From Planctomicrobium sp051465645 (GTDB lineage: Bacteria > Planctomycetota > Planctomycetia > Planctomycetales > Planctomycetaceae), in NCBI RefSeq assembly GCF_051465645.1, contig NZ_CP195790.1:4092001-4156000 (forward strand): a DNA stretch of 64,000 bases. The letters run 5' to 3'. The notes beneath the pieces were generated by a model. It saw only the letters and a program-made list of their open reading frames with translations. It was not told where the DNA came from and made no database searches. Positions 1-8,895 of this stretch are shown piece after piece (within the stretch, counting starts at the first letter, position 1; every line of letters starts with the position of its first letter). The position numbers and the translations under genes are program-made.

Positions 1-100
1 ATTTATGAAACGCACGACTTACCTCATGTTGACAGTGAGCTAATTTGCATGGAATCAACCGTGTTTCAACAGTCCCGTTCGATCGCTCGCCTCATCGAGA

Positions 101-1207
101 TTAGAACTCTCCAGCAACTTCACTTCCGCCAATCGATCCGAGAGCACCCCAGGTTCCGAAGGGGCTTGTCCCGGTGGTCACATCTTTCGACGACAGATTG
201 CCTGAATGGATATTTTCACTAATGAAGCGAACCGCTCCATCTCCCATCAGCACATGAACACCACCGGTATGCCAGCTGCTGGCGGGGACCTGTCCGTTTG
301 AGTGGTCATTCGAACTTTGCATGCATGCAGGTGAGTTCGGCGGAAGGACAGTGTTGATGCCGGTGTAAACGGCGACACCATTTGCCCAGCCATTTCCTCG
401 CCAGTTTCGGTTTGTTCCCGTACTTAACTTTCCTGTTGCTCGATTCGCTTCAAGAAAACAGGTGATGCTGTTGTCATAGCCTGGGGCAGCACCGCGAGAG
501 CTGGCGATTCCTCCAAGGATATCGCTTGGATCGTTACTGGTCGCCATTTCACCCATAGCAATCGTATTGCTGGTTCCATCGCTGATGTCTCGAAACCTGC
601 GAATGGCTTGGAATCCGAACATTCCGCGACGGTTGTTTCGTACGGAAACACGAGCGCTCACTGTTTCCGATCCGGTGATCTGGCGATTATTGTCACCCCA
701 ACTGAATCCGTAGTTGGTCTGACCGCCCAGCTTGTTGACGATGATCAGCTGAGAAGACGGGCAGGACAGTGCGCTAAGGTCCTGCATAAATGGGGTGTAT
801 GCTTCATTTCCAGTTCCTGGACGAGGCCCGAAGGCTGGATAGGCGACGCCTCCAATTGTCAGAGGACTGCTGATCTGGTTGTAGAGTGCTCCCTGATCGA
901 AGTAAGGAAGTAACCCGATGAATCCGCTGGCCCGATTCACGTTATTGTCTGTAGCCTGACTCGTTCCTCCGTCCGGATGCCCCGTTCCCCCTCGTGCGTA
1001 AGGAAAGCACCCGAACGTGTCGTGGTAGTTGTGTAACGCCAGGCCTAATTGCTTGAAGTTGTTCTTGCATTGAGAGCGTCTGGCCGCCTCACGGGCCTGC
1101 TGCACGGCTGGCAGGAGAAGTGAAATCAGTATCGCGATGATGGCGATGACAACCAGCAGCTCGATCAACGTAAATCCAGAATGCAAACGACGCTTATTGA
1201 TAAGCAT
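101..1207 (-). CDS. DUF1559 domain protein with prepilin-type N-terminus
   Basis: A 368-residue protein of the planctomycete DUF1559 family. The N-terminus has a short basic leader, a prepilin cleavage site (Gly11/Phe12, GFTLIELL) and a hydrophobic helix, followed by the conserved QQAREAARRSQC stretch. The C-terminus carries the H-x9-DG motif (HTGGVHVLMGDG). Family members are thought to be pseudopilin-like envelope or secretion components, but no biochemical role is established. The start was chosen because a GGAGGAC ribosome-binding site lies 3 nt before the ATG at 1207. The frame is open a further 41 codons upstream, but that part does not resemble a leader. No lipoprotein partner is visible upstream, unlike the other two copies at 27493 and 60021. 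Confidence 0.9.
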   Translation of the reverse strand: MLINKRRLHSGFTLIELLVVIAIIAILISLLLPAVQQAREAARRSQCKNNFKQLGLALHNYHDTFGCFPYARGGTGHPDGGTSQATDNNVNRASGFIGLLPYFDQGALYNQISSPLTIGGVAYPAFGPRPGTGNEAYTPFMQDLSALSCPSSQLIIVNKLGGQTNYGFSWGDNNRQITGSETVSARVSVRNNRRGMFGFQAIRRFRDISDGTSNTIAMGEMATSNDPSDILGGIASSRGAAPGYDNSITCFLEANRATGKLSTGTNRNWRGNGWANGVAVYTGINTVLPPNSPACMQSSNDHSNGQVPASSWHTGGVHVLMGDGAVRFISENIHSGNLSSKDVTTGTSPFGTWGALGSIGGSEVAGEF

Positions 1208-1811
1208 ATCGTCCTCCAGTCTGATTGTTCTTTGTGTTAATGGAAGCCTTGGCAGCGTGGCTGACGACCTGACAAAACAGTTCAGAACAGATTTGATCGC
1301 GAAACGCGTCAGCTCATTGATTTGCAGCAACTTCCGATGATAAATCGGAAGGATGACCGATAAGCGATGCTAATACGCGAAAATTATTTTAAGTCCACTC
1401 GCTGCAACATTGCGAAACATCTTTTGGATGATTTTAGAATAAGTCGCACAGAACTCTTTCCGTGAGCGGCCCTGCAATACACGGAAATCTGAACTCCGGG
1501 CTCGGTATTCACAGAACCTTCACGCAACGTTCGCAGTGCAGTAACAAACGATGCTGGTTCTCTGATTGGATGCGGAATTGACTCAACTCAAGCCGCGACA
1601 TGTGGGAGTTGGAAGAACGTAGAGAACCTGAGTTGGATCATGGAGAAGCAGGGTCAATTACTGCTGAGTACCGCAATTGGAGCCTCGAACTCGCAGTGAA
1701 GGAGGTAATCGAGTAAAAGCGTTTGTAGTCAGGTTCACTTCTGGTGTTGCTGACTGATCCATGTGCGCGTTTCAGAGATGGTTTCTCCCTGGTCACCCCT
1801 GAATAAGTCAG
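1208..1811. other. Intergenic region between divergent genes
   Basis: About 600 bp between the divergently oriented DUF1559 and GDPD-like genes, so it should hold both promoters. I see no convincing ORF, RNA gene or strong hairpin. There is an AT-rich patch around 1376-1440. Confidence 0.5.
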
Positions 1812-2717
1812 ATGAGCATCCCGATGAGATTGTTTATCACTGCTGTTCTTCTCTTCGCGACCACACCCCTTCAGGCCGCAGATCTCTATTACATCGCTCA
1901 TCGCGGTGAGTACATGACTCTTCCGTCGGAACCAGCGGATGGAGTGCGAACCGGAGTAGTCGATGCACCAGAAGGGACGCGACCAGCCTTCGAGCGTGTT
2001 CGAGACAACAAAGTGAAGGCGGTCAAACTCGATATTCAGTTCACGCCGGATAAAGTCGTCGTAGTCTCGCACGACACGAATCTGAAACGCACGACAGGGC
2101 GCGATCTGCCTATCGCCAAGACGACCTATGAGGAGATGAAAGATGTTCCGTTTCTGAAGGTCGGCAAATACGAAGGAGAGCGAATTGTCACTCTGGATCA
2201 AGCTCTTTCAATCGTGAAGGGCTGCGATCTGTTCTACGTCGATTTCAAGGCGTACACGCCGGAAATGATGGACGCTGCGTTCAAGATCTTTGAAGCTCAC
2301 GGCATCCCGACAAGCAAGATCATCATTGCCACATTCACTGAAAATGCCCTTAAAGGGGCGATGACTTCGCATCCGGACATTCGTCGAGTGCTCCACATCA
2401 GTTACACGAAACGTCCCGATGGGAGCTTCCAGTTCAATGGTGGAAGGAAGTGTGCCAATTTCGATGAAGTGAAAGTGCAGATGCAGGAACTCAAGAAAGA
2501 GTTGGGTCTCTTCGGGTTCAATATTCCTTCCTGGAGTCCATCCACGACTCCAGAGTACATTAAGGAACTGAAGGCGGATGGCTGCTGGGTCTCTCTCTGG
2601 TACGGCCATTCAACAGAGGTTGCAGACAAGTTCTGGAACTCCGGAGCCGACGCTTTCGTCACCGGGATGCCAAGCGCGCTTCAAGCTTACATCGAAACGA
2701 AGACAAGCGGGAAATAA
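1812..2717 (+). CDS. Exported glycerophosphodiester phosphodiesterase-like protein (divergent active site)
   Basis: A 301-residue protein with a signal peptide (residues 1-22, cleaved near LQA-AD) and a GDPD-type TIM-barrel fold. Recognisable family landmarks are AHR (H30, R31), the xLD strand (residues 72-74) and SHD (H87, D88). Canonical enzymes hydrolyse glycerophosphodiesters to glycerol-3-phosphate using an E-x-D metal motif. Here the Glu is replaced by Lys (K72-L73-D74), and the usual E-x-K strand reads VDFK. The protein may therefore be inactive on the usual substrate or use an altered metal site. A second ATG lies at 1824. Neither start has a clear Shine-Dalgarno sequence. The gene stands alone. 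Confidence 0.8.
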   Translation: MSIPMRLFITAVLLFATTPLQAADLYYIAHRGEYMTLPSEPADGVRTGVVDAPEGTRPAFERVRDNKVKAVKLDIQFTPDKVVVVSHDTNLKRTTGRDLPIAKTTYEEMKDVPFLKVGKYEGERIVTLDQALSIVKGCDLFYVDFKAYTPEMMDAAFKIFEAHGIPTSKIIIATFTENALKGAMTSHPDIRRVLHISYTKRPDGSFQFNGGRKCANFDEVKVQMQELKKELGLFGFNIPSWSPSTTPEYIKELKADGCWVSLWYGHSTEVADKFWNSGADAFVTGMPSALQAYIETKTSGK

Positions 2718-2851
2718 GGGAATCGCTCAGTCCCTCCTCGCCGACGATTTCTGAGCCGGTGAGGACAAGGCCTTAAAATCTCGCTGATGGAGGTGCCTTG
2801 CGTCTGCCTGCGGAAACCTGATTCGTATCAGGTGCCCAGAAAATCATTTGT

Positions 2852-2880
2852 AGAGCGCTTGCATGGCATGCAAGACGTCA
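2852..2880 (+). repeat. Inverted partial copy of tRNA-Ala (D-arm end and anticodon arm)
   Basis: These 29 bp on the plus strand match nucleotides 21-49 of the neighbouring minus-strand tRNA-Ala (positions 3009 down to 2981) at 28 of 29 positions, with one C/G difference at 2876. The copy includes the whole anticodon stem-loop with anticodon GGC. The two arms are separated by 100 bp that contain the tRNA terminator. No other part of the tRNA is present. A small 7-bp hairpin (2816-2833) lies just upstream. Confidence 0.85.
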
Positions 2881-2915
2881 ATTGGGGCAGGGGAGATGAT
2901 GGGCTGTGTGGTGCA

Positions 2916-2953
2916 AGAAAAAAGGCCTTAAACCATGACGGTTTAAGGCCTTT
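2916..2953 (-). terminator. Rho-independent terminator of tRNA-Ala
   Basis: A perfect 14-bp stem (2921-2934 with 2940-2953) closes a 5-nt loop. On the minus strand it is followed by a T-rich tract (complement of 2916-2923). It starts 4 nt beyond the 3' end of the tRNA. Confidence 0.85.
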
Positions 2954-2956
2954 GAG

Positions 2957-3029
<73 letters not shown>

Positions 3030-3643
3030 ATGTGCTGGATTGCCAATCGCAAGGTCATTGCTGACTGGCAAGAATCATTTCGGCATTTCGATGTTCGAAA
3101 ATTGAGCCGAAATGTTTTCCGTTCCAAATGCGTTTGAAGCTTGTTGAAACGGAGCGGAAAAGTTAGTGATCAATTTGTCGGATGTCAAGATTTACGGTCT
3201 CCAGATTTTGTACAAATTTCGATCACACGATCTTTACGACAATGTCGCCGCCCCTGAAAGGGATCTCACAGAGATCAATTTTGATGGGGGCGATATTTCT
3301 TGAAATGACTTTGAACCATTGTCGCATTCTTCGCGTTCTGAAATCTGATTAAATCATTGATGCTCGTGAGGTTATGCTTGCTGGGTTGCACCATCGGATC
3401 AGGGCGGAGCATGCTCTCAGGCGTCATTTTTCCGACTTCGGACAGCATTTCGGCATCGCGTTACATCGCATTTTGGATGGATGCCTGTGTTTCCGGAACG
3501 CCGAGTTCAGCATTTTGTCTGTCGTTCTGGTTGCTGCACGGACAGATGAAAGCCTGAGATCGAATTGTGTTGGTTGATGTGATGGGGTGTGCGGTTTTTG
3601 TGTGTCGGACTGAGATCTGTAAGTTTTGATTGAAAGCGCGTCG
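3030..3643. other. Intergenic region upstream of the MgtE-like gene
   Basis: About 610 bp between tRNA-Ala (minus) and the MgtE-like gene (plus). It holds the tRNA promoter, not pinned down, and the nested hairpin at 3249-3292. The short ORFs in 3357-3577 look fortuitous. Confidence 0.4.
3249..3292 (+). other. Nested hairpin in the leader region of the MgtE-like gene
   Basis: The outer helix CGCCCC/GGGGCG (3249-3254 with 3287-3292) encloses an inner 6-bp helix GATCTC/GAGATC with an ACA triloop (3262-3276). No T-tract follows on either strand, so it does not look like a simple terminator. It lies about 350 nt upstream of a probable Mg2+ transporter. I do not recognise it as an M-box or ykoK riboswitch. 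Confidence 0.3.
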
Positions 3644-4834
3644 ATGAAGGCACCCCAGGAGGAAAAGAAGAGCTGCTCGGCATCCGATTTGGGATCGAAT
3701 GACGCTCAACAGGTTTCGAATCAGGACGCTCACGGTACCGGTGTCGCATCAGATGTCGTCGCCGAAGTTGTGGCGGAGGTCGTGACTGAGCCAAAAGGGG
3801 ATGCACCTCAGGTTGAGTCTCCGCTTTTCACTGGGGCATCGACTGGGCGTGTTGGAAATGTGAAAGCCATTCTCAACGACCCAGTCACAAGCCATATGCA
3901 GACCGCTTCTCCGTTGCTGAAGTTGGAGCAAACGGTTGGCGAGGCGTTAGCAACCGTTCGAGCAACGTCGAATGTCGGACGGGCCATTTATTTCTATGTT
4001 GTTGATAATGATGGATGCCTGAAGGGAGTTGTTGGAACGCGGAAACTGCTTCTCAGCCCGTTGGAGACGCCACTCGCGTCGGTTCTGTCGACACGAATCA
4101 TTGCAATTCCATCAACTGCGACCGTGTTTGAAGCGTGCGAGTTCTTCACGTTGCATCGGCTACTGGCATTTCCTGTCGTTGATGACGCAGGGAAGGTGTG
4201 CGGCGTCGTTGATGTGAATCTTTACACCGATGAGATCCTTGAATTTGATCGTCGACAGGATGGGGAAGATCTGTTTCAGCTGGTTGGGATTCATCTGGAG
4301 GACGCGGCAAAAGGAAATGCCGGACATGCGTTTCTCAGTCGATTCCCCTGGCTGGTCTGTAATATTGTCGGGGGGATGCTCGCTGCGGTCATCGCGGATT
4401 ATTACGACGACATTTCGACTTTGGTTGTCGTGGCCCCGTTCATTGCGCTGGTGACGGCCCTCGCTGAGAGTGCCAGTATTCAGGCGGTGAGTATTGCCAT
4501 TCAGGTCCTGCACAGTCAGACATCGAAATGGAGTGTTTTCTTTCGAGAAGCTCGGAAAGAGTTGCTCGTGAGTATGATGCTCGGACTCGCATGTGGGGCG
4601 GCTGTGGGGGTGATTGCGATCGCCTGGAAGGGGAGTCTGGTTGTCGCCTTGAGTCTCTTCCTGGGAATCTTTGGTGGAGTGGTTTTCTCTGCCTTGATCG
4701 GGTTGAGTATGCCGTTTGTGCTGCGTTTCTTCAGTCGTGATCCGCAGCTGGCGTCAGGCCCAATGGCGCTGGCGATCAGTGACGTGGTCACGCTGATCTT
4801 CTACTTCAGCCTCGGGCGATGGTTGCTGACGTGA
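3644..4834 (+). CDS. MgtE-like magnesium/divalent cation transporter with CBS domains
   Basis: A 396-residue protein. Residues 1 to about 75 are an acidic, low-complexity tail. Two CBS domains follow (roughly 75-205), then a C-terminal membrane domain of about five helices (roughly 230-396), as in MgtE channels. The final helix keeps an Asp (ISDVVTLIFYF) in the position expected for the Mg2+ pathway. The usual N-terminal superhelical MgtE_N sensor domain is missing, and the canonical GGNxGxQ turn reads ESASIQ, so specificity is uncertain. The ATG at 3644 was preferred to an in-frame TTG at 3626; neither has a strong ribosome-binding site. Other possibility: a divergent MgtE-clade transporter for another divalent cation. 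Confidence 0.8.
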   Translation: MKAPQEEKKSCSASDLGSNDAQQVSNQDAHGTGVASDVVAEVVAEVVTEPKGDAPQVESPLFTGASTGRVGNVKAILNDPVTSHMQTASPLLKLEQTVGEALATVRATSNVGRAIYFYVVDNDGCLKGVVGTRKLLLSPLETPLASVLSTRIIAIPSTATVFEACEFFTLHRLLAFPVVDDAGKVCGVVDVNLYTDEILEFDRRQDGEDLFQLVGIHLEDAAKGNAGHAFLSRFPWLVCNIVGGMLAAVIADYYDDISTLVVVAPFIALVTALAESASIQAVSIAIQVLHSQTSKWSVFFREARKELLVSMMLGLACGAAVGVIAIAWKGSLVVALSLFLGIFGGVVFSALIGLSMPFVLRFFSRDPQLASGPMALAISDVVTLIFYFSLGRWLLT

Positions 4835-4983
4835 CCCTGTGAATATTCTGAGCTGACTGTTTTTTAGCCAGCAAAATGTCGGGATTGTCTTCGCCGAGAA
4901 TGTGCGGCACACTGCGGAAGAGAGTCGGAAGAGCCAATTCGTGTGTTCTGAAGGAAAATCAGGACAGTGCAGGGAGTGACGGC

Positions 4984-6096
4984 ATGTTCCGGTGGCGACT
5001 CAATTCGTTAACCAGAGTTATGTATTGTGGAGTAACAGCTGCGCTGATTCTCTGCTTAAGTGATCGCGCACTGGTCTTTGCACAGAGAGATGGTCTTCAG
5101 CAAAGTGCAGATGAGGAAGAGGATGGCATGTTTGAAAATCTTCCTAAGTGGAACCTCTCTGCTCCAACCTTGGGAGGGCGTCAGTTCTGGGGCGATGTCG
5201 TTTTCTTTCGCGGATACCGAATTCAGCATTATGTTGGAACGGAACGTTATCGCCTGATCAGCCCAGACGATTTTCGATTGGCTTCAGGTACAGAAGAAGA
5301 ATGCCGCGAACAGCTTGAGAAAGAGAAAGACAAAAATCTTCTTCCACGAATGACAGGTCGGGCTGTGATCCTGATTCACGGGATCATCCGGTCTTCAAAA
5401 TCGTTCTCGGTGATGAAGAAGCGACTTGAGGACTCCGGTGCAATCGTCGTGGGATTTGACTATCCCAGTACGCGAGTTTCTCTTCAGGAGTGTGCTACTT
5501 ATTTCAAACGCGTGCTGGAATCTCTCGACGGCATTGAGCAGATTGACCTTGTTGTCCACAGTATGGGGGGATTGCTGGTTCGTACTTACCTGCAAATGGA
5601 AGGAGAGAAACGCGACCCTCGTCTGCATCGCATGGTGATGCTGGGGGTGCCGAATCTTGGTGCGGACATGGCGACAAAGCTTCGAGAGTACTGGGCGTTT
5701 CAATGGACGCTCGGGCCTGCTGGTCAGCAGCTTGTTCGCGAGGGGGGGAGCTTCATTGCCGGCCTTCCCACTCCTGACTTCGAATTCGCGATTATTGCTG
5801 GATGCCGTGGGACTGAGGATGGCTGGAACATGTTAATCCCAGGTGACGATGATGGAACGGTTTCGGTCGACTCGACACGACTTCCGGGAGCCGCTGATTT
5901 CGTAGCGATCCGTGTTTTACACTCCACGATGATGTGGAATCTGGAAGTGATTGAGTCTTCGATTCGGTTTCTGGAAACAGGTTCCTTACGCGAAGGTGAA
6001 GACCGCCAACCCATTCCGTTGAGCGAATCGGCTCCGGTTCAGTCAGAAGAGAAACCGCCCGTGGAAGTGAAACCGATCCCGCCTGATTCTCAATAG
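4984..6096 (+). CDS. Exported alpha/beta hydrolase, lipase-like
   Basis: A 370-residue protein with an N-terminal signal or anchor segment (roughly 12-33, ending in VFAQ). The hydrolase core contains an oxyanion-side HG motif (LIHGII, near residue 132) and a nucleophile elbow VHSMGG with Ser193. A candidate catalytic His sits in RVLHSTMM (near residue 313). The sequence resembles PGAP1/triacylglycerol-lipase-type serine esterases; the substrate is unknown. The Pro/Glu-rich C-terminal tail (about 345-370) looks disordered. The ATG at 4984 follows AGGGAG at a sensible distance. An open upstream extension to 4876 lacks a signal-peptide character. Confidence 0.8.
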   Translation: MFRWRLNSLTRVMYCGVTAALILCLSDRALVFAQRDGLQQSADEEEDGMFENLPKWNLSAPTLGGRQFWGDVVFFRGYRIQHYVGTERYRLISPDDFRLASGTEEECREQLEKEKDKNLLPRMTGRAVILIHGIIRSSKSFSVMKKRLEDSGAIVVGFDYPSTRVSLQECATYFKRVLESLDGIEQIDLVVHSMGGLLVRTYLQMEGEKRDPRLHRMVMLGVPNLGADMATKLREYWAFQWTLGPAGQQLVREGGSFIAGLPTPDFEFAIIAGCRGTEDGWNMLIPGDDDGTVSVDSTRLPGAADFVAIRVLHSTMMWNLEVIESSIRFLETGSLREGEDRQPIPLSESAPVQSEEKPPVEVKPIPPDSQ

Positions 6097-6920
6097 CTCA
6101 TTCTCTTTCGCATCTTCACGGCAGATTTCAGGTACTGGATTCGTCAGCGTCGTCTTTGATCAATCGCAGATTTCTGATTTTTCCTGGGATTGAGTTTGGT
6201 TTCAGTGGGCCGACTGCAATTTGTCAAGACGTGATCTGCAATGTCTCTGGAAACCTGAATTTGCTGAAAACTTCGTATTGGGCGACTGGAGTCGTTCCTG
6301 TACGATCAGAGAGAAGAATTTCCACTTCGCCTGAGGTTGCTTTGTAATTCGGTGTTGCCGATGGAAGGCATCTCTGCGGAATGTCGGTTCGACCGTCAGG
6401 AGCATTTTGATCGATCGTGTCGCTCCCGTTGTGCTCGGGGTGAGGCTGTTAACTGGATTCACAGCCGCAGTTCTGCCTCGCGAGAAGACAATGTGCTCTA
6501 AAACTTCGGGTCACGCTTGGTGTTACCTCCGGGGTATCTGCTCGTCCGGAGTGTGATGAGCATGATGTCTCTTTGGTTGCGGTCGCGCTTGGAATGGGTG
6601 AGGTGGGCTTGAAGCTCGCCTCGATGCGATTCTTTCGGATGGGCGCATTCGTTTGAGATGATTCTGAATGTGTCTTATTTGCCCGGGAATTTTTCTCGTC
6701 GCGAACAAGCGCTTTGTATGGAAATAGGATCGTGGAAGAACAGCAATTGTGGGATCGGATCTGGCAGGATGCTGAAAGAGGAACTCGCTCGGTCTTGAGA
6801 TCGATCTCGAGATCAGAGTGACATGAGACATTCGCAACGGGCTCGGCGGAGATGCTCACTCCGATCGATTTGCCGTTTGTACCTGAGTTATCCTACGCCT
6901 CCAGACTGGTAAAGAACAAG
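6097..6920. other. Long intergenic region
   Basis: About 820 bp with no supported gene. Short frames, for example from GTG at 6732 or ATG at 6718, end within about 30 codons. The sequence could be decayed coding DNA or a long 5' region of the radical SAM gene. I saw no RNA gene and no clear terminator. Confidence 0.4.
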
Positions 6921-8639
6921 ATGCCATCAACGACGAGACATCCAGATGAGGCGTTGCGATGTTTGCTGATTCAACCGCGGTTTCAGACTGCGAATTTCTG
7001 GAACTTCAGTGACAGTATTGCCACGACCGGAGCGAAGGCGATCGCTCCCCCATTAGGGCTGATGACAGTTGCTGCACTGCTGCCGCAGCACTGGGAATTC
7101 AAACTGGTCGATTTGAACGTCGGGCCATTGGATGAATCGGACTGGGACTGGGCTGATGTCGTTTGCACAGGGGGAATGATTCCTCAGCAGTCAGGCATTC
7201 TGGAATTAATCGATAAGGCGATTGAAACCGGGAAGTACATTGCGGTCGGTGGACCTGATCCGACAAGCCAGCCGGAAGTTTATTTGGCTGCAGACGTGCG
7301 CGTGCTGGGCGAAGGTGAAGAGACAATTCCGCTGTGGCTGGAGTCGTGGAAGAACGGCGAACCATGTGGAGCGTTCGAAAGAGAAGAACGCCCGAATGTC
7401 ACCATATCGCCGACTCCGCGGTTCGATCTCATTGAATTCAAAAACTATCTGCAGGTGGGGATTCAGATCTCTCGCGGGTGCCCGTTCAATTGCGAGTTCT
7501 GTGATATCATCGAACTCTATGGGCGAATCCCTCGCAGCAAGTCGATTCCACAGGTTCTCGCAGAATTGGATCGGATTGCCGACCTGGGATATCGCGGCTG
7601 GATTGATATCTCTGACGATAACTTTATCGGCAACAAAAAGTTTGTGAAGCAACTGCTTGTCGAGATGGAGAACTGGAGCAAGAGAAGAAATTATCCGTTC
7701 TATTTCAGCACTGAAGCTTCGATGAATCTGGCAGATGATGACAATCTGCTGGATCTGATGCGTCGAGTCGATTTTCGTGTTGTCTTCATGGGCATCGAAA
7801 CACCTGATCCGGCGTTGCTCGCCGTGACGCAGAAGCGTGTGAACTCGATGAAGCCGATCGTGGATCGGGTGCAGCATGTTTACGAATATGGCATCGCAAT
7901 TACAGCCGGATTCATTCTGGGGTTTGATGGAGAGAAAGAAGGTGTTGCTGACAGCATGATTGCCTGCATTGAAGAATCAGGAATCATGATGGCCATGGTG
8001 GGCTTGCTTGTGGCTCTCCCGAACACACAGTTGACTCGGCGTCTGTTAAAAGAAGGACGCATGATTGGGAGTGATCACCAACTGGTATCGCCAGATGAAA
8101 CGGTCTATCGACTTGAGAACAAGCAGAGTCACGATAACACGGCAGGTGGGCTGAACTACGTCACGACACGCGACCGATCAGAAGTGTACGACGATTTCCG
8201 CCGCGTCGTCTGCACTGTTTATGATCCAGCTGTCTATATGGAGCGAGTCATGAGAACGACTCGGATGGTCAAGCCGGTTCGCAAGCAGGTTCCTTCTCCC
8301 GGAGAGTGGAAGAAGATGATCGTTGCTTTGGGACGCATTGCCTGGTGGATGACAAAGAATCCACAGACTCGAAAACATTATTGGTTAAACAGTTTTCGTG
8401 CTGCCCTATTGGGATTCGCCAGGTTCGAATTCTGCCAGACGCAAATGGCTGCTTACATGCATCTCGGGCATCAAACCGGTCGAGTGCAGCGTGATATGCA
8501 GATCAATATCCAGTTTGCTCAGGAGCAGAAGCACTATCCTCGAAGCACTCAGGAGCTTCCTGCAACAACTCGCATGAAGTTCGGTGGTCATCTGGACGTT
8601 CTCTCTGGTGATCGCAGTTGTGCAGCCACGGAAGCGTAG
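6921..8639 (+). CDS. B12-binding radical SAM protein (DUF4070-type C-terminus)
   Basis: A 572-residue enzyme. The N-terminal Rossmann-like cobalamin-binding domain (about 12-150) includes PPLGLMTVAALLP. The radical SAM core carries the cluster motif C187-x3-C191-x2-C194 (CPFNCEFC), and an extended C-terminus resembles the DUF4070 group. Class B radical SAM enzymes of this architecture typically carry out methyl transfer or oxidative ring chemistry on lipids or tetrapyrroles (for example hopanoid methylases or BchE-like enzymes). The substrate cannot be read from the sequence. The start was set at 6921 because family members begin close to the LLIQPRF strand. An ATG at 6852 is also in frame, but its GGAG abuts the codon. 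Confidence 0.82.
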   Translation: MPSTTRHPDEALRCLLIQPRFQTANFWNFSDSIATTGAKAIAPPLGLMTVAALLPQHWEFKLVDLNVGPLDESDWDWADVVCTGGMIPQQSGILELIDKAIETGKYIAVGGPDPTSQPEVYLAADVRVLGEGEETIPLWLESWKNGEPCGAFEREERPNVTISPTPRFDLIEFKNYLQVGIQISRGCPFNCEFCDIIELYGRIPRSKSIPQVLAELDRIADLGYRGWIDISDDNFIGNKKFVKQLLVEMENWSKRRNYPFYFSTEASMNLADDDNLLDLMRRVDFRVVFMGIETPDPALLAVTQKRVNSMKPIVDRVQHVYEYGIAITAGFILGFDGEKEGVADSMIACIEESGIMMAMVGLLVALPNTQLTRRLLKEGRMIGSDHQLVSPDETVYRLENKQSHDNTAGGLNYVTTRDRSEVYDDFRRVVCTVYDPAVYMERVMRTTRMVKPVRKQVPSPGEWKKMIVALGRIAWWMTKNPQTRKHYWLNSFRAALLGFARFEFCQTQMAAYMHLGHQTGRVQRDMQINIQFAQEQKHYPRSTQELPATTRMKFGGHLDVLSGDRSCAATEA

Positions 8640-8895
8640 TCGTGCAGCGACAGAAATCTCCGCGCGAATCCAATAGCGTAGAACGGCTCGCATGAGCAGG
8701 ATTCGCTTCGGCCAGAAGTGTCAGCAATCGTGTGTCGCTGATTGACGCGATGGTGTCGGCATGTATACTGACGTTCACTTTATTGTTTCCCGGTGAACGT
8801 CAGCATTAAGCCATTAGAAATCCTTCCTGTCAGGGAAGATTGCTTCGTTGTCCGGGTGCTGAATCGACTTGCGTTTTGAACGGAAGAAGTGGCAC

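Noticed and set aside
2735..2765. 9-bp imperfect hairpin just after the GDPD-like gene, considered as a terminator
   Set aside because: It contains a G-U pair, has a 12-nt loop and no T-tract; too weak to call.
3357..3577. Two overlapping 66-67-codon plus-strand frames before the MgtE-like gene
   Set aside because: Cys- and Ser-rich with no ribosome-binding site and no homology that I recognise; they overlap each other in different frames.
6718..6830. Short frames in the 820-bp gap before the radical SAM gene, considered as a gene remnant
   Set aside because: They end within 30 codons and no homology is recognisable, so neither a small gene nor a specific pseudogene can be claimed.
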